Assembly: GCF_003939025.1 (NCBI RefSeq)
Contig: NZ_RQIH01000006.1
Span: 248,001-312,000, forward strand
DNA length: 64,000 nucleotides
DNA from: Rhizobium sophoriradicis
Lineage (GTDB): Bacteria > Pseudomonadota > Alphaproteobacteria > Rhizobiales > Rhizobiaceae
Direction: 5' to 3'
Shown here: piece by piece, positions 21,045 to 28,479 of the stretch
Layout of the letters: each line of letters opens with the position of its first letter
Position numbering within the stretch: the first letter of the stretch is position 1
Made by a program: the position numbers and the translations under genes
Notes under the pieces: generated by a model
What the model saw: only the letters and a program-made list of their open reading frames with translations
What the model was told of the DNA's origin: nothing
Database searches by the model: none

Positions 21045-22715
21045 ATGGTGAAACAGGACGAGTTGGTATTCCTACCTCTGGGCGGCGTTGGGGAGATCGG
21101 CATGAATCTCGCTCTCTATGGCTACGGCCCGCCCGAGCATCGCCAGTGGATCATGGTCGATTGCGGCGTCACCTTTCCCGGCCCGGATCTGCCGGGCGTC
21201 GACCTCGTCCTGCCCGACATCCGCTTCCTCGCCAGCGAACGCAAGAACCTCAAGGCGATCATCATCACCCATGCCCATGAAGATCATTATGGCGCACTCG
21301 CCGATCTCTGGCCCGGGCTCAACGTGCCGGTCTATGCCTCGGGCTTTACCGCGGGTCTGCTCGAAGCCAAACGGAATTTCGAGAAGGCGAAGATCGGCGA
21401 GGTGCCGGTGACGCCGTTCAAGGCCGGCGACACGATCAATGTCGGCCCGTTCAGCATCGAAGGTGTTGCCGTCAATCACTCGATCCCCGAGCCGATGTCG
21501 CTGATGATCCGCACGCCTGTCGGCAATGTCATCCACACTGGCGACTGGAAGATCGACCACGAGCCCTCGCTCGGGCCGCTGACCGATGAGACGCGCTTTC
21601 GCCAGTTGGGCGACGAGGGCGTGCTGGCGCTGATGTGCGATTCTACCAATGCCTTGCGTGACGGTGTTTCGCCGTCCGAGAAGGATGTGTCCGAAAGCCT
21701 GCGCAAGATCATCGAAGATGCCGAAGGCCGGGTGGCGATCACCACCTTCTCGTCGAATGTCGGGCGCATCCGCACCGTTGCCGAGGCCGCCGAGGCGGCG
21801 GGCCGCGAAGTACTGCTGCTCGGCAGCTCGCTGAAGCGGGTCGTCGACGTCGCCCAGGATATCGGCCTGATGGAAGGCGTGAAGCCCTTCATCTCCGAGG
21901 AGGAATACGGCTACATCCCCCGCGACAAGGTCGTCGTCATCCTGACCGGCAGCCAGGGCGAGGCGCGGGCAGCGCTTGCCAAGCTTTCCCGCGACGAGAT
22001 GCGCAATGTGGCCTTTGCGGCAGGCGATATCGTCGTCTTTTCCTCGCGCGCCATTCCCGGTAACGAGAAGGCGATCCAGGACATCAAGAACGGCCTCGTC
22101 GAGCAGGGCGTGCACATCATCACCGATACTGAAGCCCTGGTCCACGTGTCCGGCCATCCCCGCCGCAACGAGCTGCAGCGGATGTACGAGTGGACCCGGC
22201 CGAAGGTCGTTGTGCCGGTGCATGGCGAGGCGACGCATCTGACGGCGCACAAGGAGCTTGCCGAGCAATCCGGCATCGCGATCGTCCCGCGGGTGCGCAA
22301 CGGCGATATCCTGCGGCTGGCGCCAGGCCCGGTCGAGGTGATCGGCGAAGCCCCGCACGGCCGCATCTACAAGGACGGCATGCTGATCGGCGATTTCGAC
22401 GAGATGGGGATCGGCGAGCGCAAGAAGCTTTCCTATGTCGGCCATGTCGCGGTCAGCGTCGTGCTCGACGCCCGTTATGATATTGTCGGCGATCCCGATC
22501 TCGTATCAATCGGCCTGCCGGTCTATGACGACGAGGGCGATGAGATGGAGGATACGCTGTTCGACGCGGCGATCAGCGCCATCGAAAGCATTCCGCGCGC
22601 CCGCCGCAAGGATATCGACATGCTGCAGGAGGCCGTGCGCCGCGCCATCCGCGCCGCTGCCAACCAGAGTTGGGGCAAGAAGCCAGTCGTAACCGCCTTC
22701 GTCACCAAGGTCTGA
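21045..22715 (+). CDS. rnj: Ribonuclease J
   Basis: A protein of 556 residues of the beta-CASP metallo-beta-lactamase family, with both endonuclease and 5'-3' exonuclease activity. The zinc site shows HAHEDH (76-81), further ligands in NHSIPEPMSLMI and THTGDW-like VIHTGDWKIDH, and the beta-CASP HVSGHPRRNEL segment. In alphaproteobacteria RNase J works in rRNA and mRNA maturation alongside RNase E, which is also in this window. The start codon has only a weak GCGGAAAAAAC upstream. Confidence 0.96.
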   Translation: MVKQDELVFLPLGGVGEIGMNLALYGYGPPEHRQWIMVDCGVTFPGPDLPGVDLVLPDIRFLASERKNLKAIIITHAHEDHYGALADLWPGLNVPVYASGFTAGLLEAKRNFEKAKIGEVPVTPFKAGDTINVGPFSIEGVAVNHSIPEPMSLMIRTPVGNVIHTGDWKIDHEPSLGPLTDETRFRQLGDEGVLALMCDSTNALRDGVSPSEKDVSESLRKIIEDAEGRVAITTFSSNVGRIRTVAEAAEAAGREVLLLGSSLKRVVDVAQDIGLMEGVKPFISEEEYGYIPRDKVVVILTGSQGEARAALAKLSRDEMRNVAFAAGDIVVFSSRAIPGNEKAIQDIKNGLVEQGVHIITDTEALVHVSGHPRRNELQRMYEWTRPKVVVPVHGEATHLTAHKELAEQSGIAIVPRVRNGDILRLAPGPVEVIGEAPHGRIYKDGMLIGDFDEMGIGERKKLSYVGHVAVSVVLDARYDIVGDPDLVSIGLPVYDDEGDEMEDTLFDAAISAIESIPRARRKDIDMLQEAVRRAIRAAANQSWGKKPVVTAFVTKV

Positions 22716-22717
22716 TC

Positions 22718-23122
22718 ATGCTCGGCCGGGTGAACCATATTGCCATCGCCGTCCCCGACCTGTCGGCGGCGGCCGCCGCCTATCGCGACACGCTGGGCGC
22801 TGCCGTGTCGCAGCCGCAGGCGCTGCCGGAACATGGCGTCACCGTCGTCTTCGTCGAACTGCCCAACACCAAGGTCGAATTGCTTGAGCCGCTTGGGGAA
22901 GCCTCGCCGATTGCAGCCTTCCTAGAAAAGAATCCGTCTGGCGGCATGCACCATATCTGCTACGAGGTGGACGATATCGTCGGCGCCCGTGACCGGCTGA
23001 TCGAGGCGGGGGCGCGGGTGCTCGGCGACGGTCAGCCGAAGACCGGCGCGCATGGCAAGCCGGTGCTGTTTTTGCATCCCAAGGATTTCTTCGGCACGCT
23101 GATCGAACTCGAACAGGCCTGA
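22718..23122 (+). CDS. mce: Methylmalonyl-CoA epimerase
   Basis: A protein of 134 residues of the glyoxalase/vicinal oxygen chelate fold. It interconverts (R)- and (S)-methylmalonyl-CoA in propionate metabolism. Visible metal-site residues are His in GRVNHIAIAVPDL, Glu in VELLEPLG, and His in GGMHHICYEVDD, with a Glu in FFGTLIELEQ. The start is MLGRVNHI at 22718, two bases after the rnj stop, so it should be cotranscribed with rnj. Confidence 0.94.
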   Translation: MLGRVNHIAIAVPDLSAAAAAYRDTLGAAVSQPQALPEHGVTVVFVELPNTKVELLEPLGEASPIAAFLEKNPSGGMHHICYEVDDIVGARDRLIEAGARVLGDGQPKTGAHGKPVLFLHPKDFFGTLIELEQA

Positions 23123-23282
23123 GCTAAATGCGATGCCAAGTGCTTTCTCTGCGGCAGAGTGATCCGCAGGCGGCGAAATGGCTCGTTCGCTTTGAATTGG
23201 CTCGCATTCCGCCGTATAAGGACGCCAAATCAAAGCGACAGAACGTCCTTCGTCCTGACGCGCGACACTACCGGGAACAATA

Positions 23283-23558
23283 ATGCTTCAGACCTTCCTT
23301 CAGGGATTTGCCGTCTACTTTATCATCTGGTGGATGACGCTTTTCGCCGTCCTGCCGATCGGCCTGCGCACCCAGGCGGAAGACGACGATATTGTGCTCG
23401 GCACCGTTCCAAGCGCGCCCACCCGCTTTCGCGCCGCCTTCGTCTTTTCGCTGACGACGCTGATTTCGGCTCTTATCTACGGCCTCTGGTATATCTGCGA
23501 CACTTATTTCGGTTGGGGCTTCGACGCCCTTCCACAACTCGGTCCTAGCTTCTATTGA
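23283..23558 (+). CDS. DUF1467 family membrane protein
   Basis: A protein of 91 residues with two predicted transmembrane helices (about 5-27 and 53-74) separated by a polar loop containing PIGLRTQAEDDDIVLGTVPSAP. It ends in a short aromatic tail. This arrangement is the DUF1467 family, common upstream of proS in rhizobia; no function is known. A GGGAACA element precedes the ATG. Confidence 0.88.
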   Translation: MLQTFLQGFAVYFIIWWMTLFAVLPIGLRTQAEDDDIVLGTVPSAPTRFRAAFVFSLTTLISALIYGLWYICDTYFGWGFDALPQLGPSFY

Positions 23559-23624
23559 TTTAGCTTTTGCTCAAAGTTTGAGCAGATGTAAAATTTTCCG
23601 GAACAATCCGTTTCGTCATATCGC

Positions 23625-23751
23625 CGTCACCCTGTTGCGGCAAAGAGCTCGCCTAACGGGATGGGTGCATCTCCTTACGGAAGGAGATCTCGTTCCTCGT
23701 CGGGAGGGGAGTTGAAAAGCCAAAAAAAAACAAGGCTGAAAGCCTTGTTTT
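23625..23751 (+). ncRNA. Candidate trans-acting small RNA
   Basis: No open frame with a ribosome binding site fits here, but the sequence is rich in stems. One region has CCTGTT paired to AACGGG. There is a perfect hairpin ATCTCCTT-ACGG-AAGGAGAT (23669-23688), and a CTCCTT/TTCCTCG stretch complementary to ribosome binding sites. A strong terminator lies at 23727-23751. Exposed anti-Shine-Dalgarno motifs and this length are typical of the rhizobial Hfq-dependent sRNAs (suhB/MmgR and the alpha-r families). I cannot assign the family from memory, and the 5' end is a guess. Confidence 0.45.
23727..23751. terminator. Bidirectional Rho-independent terminator
   Basis: AAAACAAGGC and GCCTTGTTTT form a perfect 10-base stem around the loop TGAAA. 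It is preceded by a run of A and followed by T, so it can work on both strands. It most likely ends the small RNA candidate on the plus strand. Confidence 0.8.
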
Positions 23752-23944
23752 AAGTATCGCGTGATCTGTAACCGTTGCCGGGGCAGCGACGAGCGCGCCT
23801 AAGATCTGATCCTCCCAAGACTTGACCGCGAATTCGGCAAGAATTTAGCTTCCTGCCTGTTTTGTGAGCTAAAGCTAGCTCAAACATTGGGCTTTGTCAT
23901 TAGCTTTTTTTGCATTTTTGCTACACTCTAGCAAAATATTTCTG

Positions 23945-23973
23945 TTGACAAGATTTTCGTACAAGTCCTTATA
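23945..23973 (+). promoter_or_regulatory. Promoter upstream of proS
   Basis: A perfect TTGACA (23945-23950) is followed after 17 bases by CTTATA (23968-23973), close to the rhizobial -10 preference. Transcription would start near 23980, leaving a leader of about 165 bases before proS. Confidence 0.55.
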
Positions 23974-24149
23974 AACACGCGCTTTTTTACGCCCTTTCTT
24001 TTCGCGGGCGCGAACATGCCTGTCCGGGAGGTCGCCGACGGCGGTTGCGGGTTTCCTTCCTGCCGCGAAGCGGCTATGAACGCTCCCACATTCATAATGT
24101 ACCTTCGATTCCGCTTGCCGGCGGGATCTCAACTGCTCCGGAATCCGCC

Positions 24150-25472
24150 ATGCGTCTGTCCCGCTACTTCATGCCCATCCTCAAGGAAAACCCCAAGGAG
24201 GCGGAAATCGTCTCCCACCGGCTGATGCTGCGTGCCGGCATGATCCGCCAGCAGTCGCAGGGCATCTATTCCTGGCTGCCGCTCGGCAAGCGCGTGCTCG
24301 ACAAGGTCAACGCAATTATCCGCGACGAGCAGAACCGCGCCGGCGCCATCGAGCTGTCGATGCCGACCCTGCAATCGGCCGAGCTCTGGCAGGAAAGCGG
24401 CCGCTACGACGCCTACGGCAAGGAGATGCTGCGCATCAAGGATCGCCAGGATCGGCCGATGCTCTACGGTCCCACCAACGAGGAGATGGTGACGGATATT
24501 TTCCGCTCCTCCGTCAAATCCTACAAGGACCTGCCGCTCAATCTCTATCACATCCAGCTGAAGTTCCGCGACGAGATCCGTCCGCGTTTCGGCACCATGC
24601 GCTCGCGCGAATTCATGATGAAGGATGCCTATTCCTTCGACCTGACGCGCGAAGGGGCCGAACATTCCTACAACAAGATGTTCGCCGCCTATCTCAGAAC
24701 CTTCGAGCGGCTCGGCCTGCGCGCCATCCCCATGCGCGCCGACACCGGCCCGATCGGCGGCAATCTCAGCCATGAATTCATCATCCTCGCCGATACCGGC
24801 GAATCCGAAGTCTTCTGCCACAAGGATTTCGTAGGCTTCGATATTCCGGACGAACGCACCGATTTCGACAGCGTCGAGGGCCTGCAGGCGATCTTCGAAA
24901 AGTGGACCTCCCTCTATGCGGCGACCTCGGAAATGCACGACGAGGCGGCTTTCAATGCCGTTCCGGAAAGCGACCGCCTCTCGGCGCGCGGCATAGAGGT
25001 CGGCCACATCTTCTATTTCGGCACGAAATATTCCGAGACGATGGGTGCGAAAGTGCAGGGGCCTGACGGCAAGGAACACTTCGTTCACATGGGTTCCTAC
25101 GGTATCGGCCCGACACGCCTTGTTCCCGCCATCATCGAAGCATCGCATGACGACAACGGAATCATCTGGCCGGCTTCGGTCGCGCCCTTCGATATCGTGG
25201 TGATCAACATGAAGGCGGGCGATCAGGCCTGCGACGATACCTGCGAGCTGATCTATGCCGCGCTCACCAAGGCCGGCAAGGATGTGCTCTATGACGATAC
25301 CGACGACCGGGCCGGCACGAAATTCGCGACCGCCGACCTGATCGGCGTACCCGTCCAGATCATCGCCGGCCCGCGCGCGGTCGCAAACGGCGAGGTCGAA
25401 GTGAAGGACCGCAAGACCGGCGCCCGCGAAACGATGACCATCGAAGCGGCGATCAACAGGTTCGTGGCTTAA
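24150..25472 (+). CDS. proS: Prolyl-tRNA synthetase, short (alphaproteobacterial) form
   Basis: A class II aminoacyl-tRNA synthetase of 440 residues that charges tRNA-Pro. It has motif 1 around [16 protein letters not shown], motif 2 [21 protein letters not shown], and motif 3 [16 protein letters not shown]. The editing (INS) domain found in the 570-residue bacterial form is absent, as in other alphaproteobacterial ProS. The start MRLSRYFMP at 24150 fits the family. The frame open upstream to 24045 is not conserved. Confidence 0.96.
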   Translation: MRLSRYFMPILKENPKEAEIVSHRLMLRAGMIRQQSQGIYSWLPLGKRVLDKVNAIIRDEQNRAGAIELSMPTLQSAELWQESGRYDAYGKEMLRIKDRQDRPMLYGPTNEEMVTDIFRSSVKSYKDLPLNLYHIQLKFRDEIRPRFGTMRSREFMMKDAYSFDLTREGAEHSYNKMFAAYLRTFERLGLRAIPMRADTGPIGGNLSHEFIILADTGESEVFCHKDFVGFDIPDERTDFDSVEGLQAIFEKWTSLYAATSEMHDEAAFNAVPESDRLSARGIEVGHIFYFGTKYSETMGAKVQGPDGKEHFVHMGSYGIGPTRLVPAIIEASHDDNGIIWPASVAPFDIVVINMKAGDQACDDTCELIYAALTKAGKDVLYDDTDDRAGTKFATADLIGVPVQIIAGPRAVANGEVEVKDRKTGARETMTIEAAINRFVA

Positions 25473-25487
25473 GGAAACGGAGGCGAA

Positions 25488-26792
25488 ATGGCAGAGGCAG
25501 CAGTGGACCGGAGTTCAACATCCGGTTTGGGTCAGGCTGGCAAGCCATTTTCCACCTTCGAACGTCTCGTGGCCTGGCGCTATCTGCGCGCCCGGCGCAA
25601 GGAAGCCTTCATCTCTGTCATCGCCGGCTTCTCTTTCGTCGGCATCATGCTCGGCGTTGCGACGCTGATCATCGTCATGGCCGTCATGAACGGCTTCCGC
25701 ACCGAGCTCGTCTCGCGCATCCTCGGCATTAACGGCCACATGATCGTCCAGCCGGTCGATGGCCCCTTCACCGATTATCCCGAGCTTGCCAGCAGGCTTG
25801 CCGCTGTGCCCGGTATCAAGATGGCGCTGCCTTTGGTGGAGGGTCAGGTGCTTGCTTCCGCCCAGGCCGGCGGCAGCACCGGCGCCCTGGTGCGCGGCGC
25901 CCGCGCCGAAGACCTGACCAAGCTCAAGACGATCTCCGACAACATCAAATCCGGCGACATGGTGGGCTATGCCTCCGGCGAGGGCGTGCTGATCGGCACC
26001 CGCATGGCAGACCAGCTGGGTCTGCGCGTCGGCGACCTCATCACCCTGACCTCGCCCGAAGGTGACGTCACGCCGATGGGCGTCAATCCTCGCGTCAAAT
26101 CCTACAAGATCTCCGGGCTCTTCGAGATCGGCATGTCGGAATATGATTCCTCGATCATCTTCATGCCGCTCGAGGAAGCGCAGCTCTATTTCAATGCGGC
26201 GGGGCTGGTGCAGTCGATCGAGCTCTTCGTCGATCATCCCGATGATATCGACGCTCTGCGGCCGAAGGTGGAAGAGGCGGCCGGCCGCCAGATCAACTTG
26301 ACCGACTGGCGACAGCGTAATCAGACCTTCTTCTCGGCGCTGCAGGTCGAGCGCAACGTCATGTTCATGATCCTGACGCTGATCGTGCTTGTCGCGGCGC
26401 TGAACATCATCTCCGGCCTCATCATGCTGGTGAAGGACAAGGGCAGCGATATCGCCATTCTGCGCACGATGGGCGCCAGCGCCGGCGCCATCATGCGCAT
26501 CTTCTTCATGACTGGGGCGGCGATCGGTATCGTCGGCACCATCGCCGGCGTGCTGCTCGGCGTCCTCGTCTGTGTCAACATCGAATCCATCCGCCAGTTC
26601 TTCTCCTGGATATCAGGCACCGTGATCTTCAATCCGCAGGTCTATTTCCTCAGCCAGTTGCCGGCCGAGATGGATCTCAGCGAAACGATTTCGGTCGTGG
26701 TCATGGCACTGACGCTCTCCTTCATCGCCACCATCTTCCCGGCTTGGCGCGCCTCCAGGCTCGATCCGGTGCAGGCCCTGCGCTACGAATAA
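25488..26792 (+). CDS. lolC: Lipoprotein-releasing ABC transporter permease LolC/LolE
   Basis: An inner-membrane protein of 434 residues that extracts lipoproteins for delivery to LolA. Helix 1 lies at about 45-70 ([20 protein letters not shown]). A large periplasmic domain spans about 75-295. Three C-terminal helices belong to the FtsX domain ([20 protein letters not shown] onward). The N-terminal [18 protein letters not shown] matches the family. It starts 15 bases after proS and is followed by lolD, so they form one operon. Most alphaproteobacteria have a single LolC/E-type permease acting as a homodimer. Confidence 0.95.
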   Translation: MAEAAVDRSSTSGLGQAGKPFSTFERLVAWRYLRARRKEAFISVIAGFSFVGIMLGVATLIIVMAVMNGFRTELVSRILGINGHMIVQPVDGPFTDYPELASRLAAVPGIKMALPLVEGQVLASAQAGGSTGALVRGARAEDLTKLKTISDNIKSGDMVGYASGEGVLIGTRMADQLGLRVGDLITLTSPEGDVTPMGVNPRVKSYKISGLFEIGMSEYDSSIIFMPLEEAQLYFNAAGLVQSIELFVDHPDDIDALRPKVEEAAGRQINLTDWRQRNQTFFSALQVERNVMFMILTLIVLVAALNIISGLIMLVKDKGSDIAILRTMGASAGAIMRIFFMTGAAIGIVGTIAGVLLGVLVCVNIESIRQFFSWISGTVIFNPQVYFLSQLPAEMDLSETISVVVMALTLSFIATIFPAWRASRLDPVQALRYE

Positions 26793-26806
26793 GGAATGCC
26801 GCCTTC

Positions 26807-27490
26807 ATGAAACGCAACGTCGTTCTCAAGCTTACCGGCGTCGAGCGCCATTACGGGCAGGGCGATACGCTGCTCTCGATCCTGAAAGGGGCGGATTTCT
26901 CGCTGTCGAAAGGCGAGATTGTCGCCCTTGTCGCGCCCTCGGGCACGGGCAAGTCGACGCTGCTGCATGTCGCCGGTCTGCTTGAGCATCCCGATGGTGG
27001 CGAAGTCAGCATCAACGGCAAGGCCTGCGACGGGCTGAGCGACGAGAAGCGCACGGCGATCCGTCGCCGCGAGATCGGCTTCGTCTATCAGTTCCACCAC
27101 CTGCTGCCGGAATTTTCGGCGCTCGAAAACATCATGATGCCACAGCTGATCGCCGGCCTGTCCTGGAAGGAAGCCGGAGAGCGGGCCGGCCAGCTTCTCG
27201 ACTATATGCGCATCGGCCATCGCGGCTCCCATCGCCCCGCCGAACTATCAGGTGGCGAGCAGCAGCGTGTCGCGATCGCCCGCGCCGTCGCCAATGCACC
27301 GACCCTGCTTCTGGCCGATGAGCCGACCGGCAATCTCGATCCGGAAACCGCAAGCTACGTCTTCGACGCGCTGGAGGCCCTGGTGCGCCAGTCCGGCCTC
27401 GCCGCCCTTATCGCCACGCACAACCACGAACTCGCCCGCCGCATGGATCGGCGCGTGACGATCTCCGACGGCAAGGTCGTCGATTTCTGA
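26807..27490 (+). CDS. lolD: Lipoprotein-releasing ABC transporter ATPase LolD
   Basis: A protein of 227 residues that powers LolC. Walker A is APSGTGKST (about 43-51), the Q-loop is in [18 protein letters not shown], the signature is [14 protein letters not shown], Walker B is [12 protein letters not shown], and the switch His is in IATHNHELA. The start [11 protein letters not shown] at 26807 lies 14 bases after the lolC stop. Confidence 0.96.
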   Translation: MKRNVVLKLTGVERHYGQGDTLLSILKGADFSLSKGEIVALVAPSGTGKSTLLHVAGLLEHPDGGEVSINGKACDGLSDEKRTAIRRREIGFVYQFHHLLPEFSALENIMMPQLIAGLSWKEAGERAGQLLDYMRIGHRGSHRPAELSGGEQQRVAIARAVANAPTLLLADEPTGNLDPETASYVFDALEALVRQSGLAALIATHNHELARRMDRRVTISDGKVVDF

Positions 27491-27584
27491 TCGATGTCGC
27501 CCGGACGTGCGCAGCGGTTGCGGGAAAAAGACGAAGAGATGACGCGTCTGGCGGCAGGCTCGAATCGACCCGCCTCCGGCTCCG

Positions 27585-28049
27585 TCAGGGGATGATCAGT
27601 CCGCCGCGATAGTCGAGCGCGTAAGCCTTCCGTCCGCCGACCATGATGCATTCATGACCGCTGAACCGTTCACAGCCGCCTTCGCTGCGATCGAGATAGC
27701 GGCCGAGCGGATGGTCGAATTCCATGCCGCCGAGAAACCGGCCCTGCCGGTACATGGCAGAAAGCGCCGCCTTGATCACTGTGCCAGCTGCGCTGGCATC
27801 GATGAGATCGGGCGTAATGACCCAGCCGAAATAATTCATCGCCCAGATCGGCTCGTCGGCAAACCACACCACCTCCTGTCCGGCAAAATCAGTGCCGCCG
27901 AAATAACTGTCGAGATAGCGCCAGTCGCCGCGTTTGTAGCCGATATCGTGAGACCCCGGCCGGCAGGGCGGGCGCGGCACGCCGCCGCCGACATAGCTGG
28001 CAGCTTTGGCTTCGACGACGAATTCGTTCAGCATCGCAGTCTCGGACAT
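27585..28049 (-). CDS. DUF5680 domain protein, probably SOS-controlled
   Basis: A protein of 154 residues made of one DUF5680-type domain (LNEFVVEAKAASYVGGG, then GYKRGDWRYLDSYFGGTDFAGQEVVW and a GG-containing C-terminus). In other bacteria this domain is fused to HTH or acetyltransferase modules; its biochemical role is unknown. The ATG at 28049 is preceded by a strong AGGAGGAT site. About 47 bases upstream lies a LexA box (28096-28110) that overlaps the expected -35, with a CTATAT -10 between box and gene. This points to induction by DNA damage, which is inference from sequence. Confidence 0.75.
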   Translation of the reverse strand: MSETAMLNEFVVEAKAASYVGGGVPRPPCRPGSHDIGYKRGDWRYLDSYFGGTDFAGQEVVWFADEPIWAMNYFGWVITPDLIDASAAGTVIKAALSAMYRQGRFLGGMEFDHPLGRYLDRSEGGCERFSGHECIMVGGRKAYALDYRGGLIIP

Positions 28050-28095
28050 AGGATCCTCCTCCTGACTCGCCAGTAGGGATATAGCAGGATAACTA

Positions 28096-28110
28096 GAACA
28101 TAAACAGAAC
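28096..28110 (-). promoter_or_regulatory. LexA box (SOS operator) for the DUF5680 gene
   Basis: The plus strand reads GAAC-ATAAACA-GAAC. Its complement is GTTC-N7-GTTC, the alphaproteobacterial LexA direct repeat. It lies 47 bases from the DUF5680 start and just upstream of a CTATAT -10 element on the minus strand. Confidence 0.7.
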
Positions 28111-28222
28111 AGATGCCGGGAGCCTTCGTGGCTCGGCATCTCAAGCCCGTCACCGAAGCTGCCACCGAATCGCTGCATCGCTGGATGTTTGTCAAACGCA
28201 AGGAGGAAGGAAAAGATTCCTG

Positions 28223-28246
28223 TTGACATCAGAACATAGATCGAAC
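28223..28246 (+). promoter_or_regulatory. LexA box and -35 element for the 28-codon gene
   Basis: GAAC-ATAGATC-GAAC (28232-28246; GTTC-N7-GTTC on the other strand) directly follows a perfect -35 TTGACA (28223-28228). LexA bound here would cover the spacer between -35 and -10. The -10 itself is not clear (AT-rich CAAATTGAAAA follows). The downstream start codon is 34 bases from the box. Confidence 0.7.
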
Positions 28247-28279
28247 AAATTGAAAACATAACGAGTAAAGGAGAGCCAA

Positions 28280-28366
28280 ATGACTGACATGATCCGTGAT
28301 ATCGCAGCATTCACCTCCATCGCAATGTTCGTTGCCAGCTTCTCACTCATCGTCATCGCGATCTAA
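28280..28366 (+). CDS. 28-residue single-helix membrane peptide, probable SOS gene
   Basis: A short open frame with a near-perfect ribosome binding site (AAAGGAG, 28267-28273, 6 bases before ATG). The peptide begins MTDMIRDIAAFTSIAMF and then continues as one uninterrupted hydrophobic helix (about residues 10-28) ending at the stop, so it should span the inner membrane with a short charged cytosolic N-terminus. A LexA box and a -35 lie just upstream. The size, topology and control resemble the SOS-induced division inhibitor SidA of Caulobacter (29 residues) and, more loosely, TisB-type toxins. Sequence identity to these is not claimed. dnaE starts 114 bases downstream. Confidence 0.7.
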   Translation: MTDMIRDIAAFTSIAMFVASFSLIVIAI

Positions 28367-28479
28367 ATTTTCAGGGGACTGCATGGTCATCATGCGGTTC
28401 GGACGCCGGACTTTCTGGACATCATCGCCCTCCATGCCGACAATGCGTCCGATTCATTCGGTGATTGGGAAGTGATGTC

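Larger units (their letters stand above)
23559..24149. other. Long intergenic region: sRNA candidate, terminator and proS promoter
   Basis: No protein gene is supported in these 591 bases. Reading left to right, there is a perfect palindrome TGCTCAAA-g-TTTGAGCA (23568-23584) just after the DUF1467 stop. A strongly structured stretch (about 23625-23751) ends in a terminator. An AT-rich block follows with a promoter at 23945-23973. A leader of about 165 bases then precedes proS. Confidence 0.6.

Noticed and set aside
28113..28226. 37-codon frame (MPGAFVARHLKPV...) starting 3 bases after the first LexA box
   Set aside because: No ribosome binding site, no membrane or domain feature, and it ends inside the -35 of the next promoter; kept only as a remote possibility.
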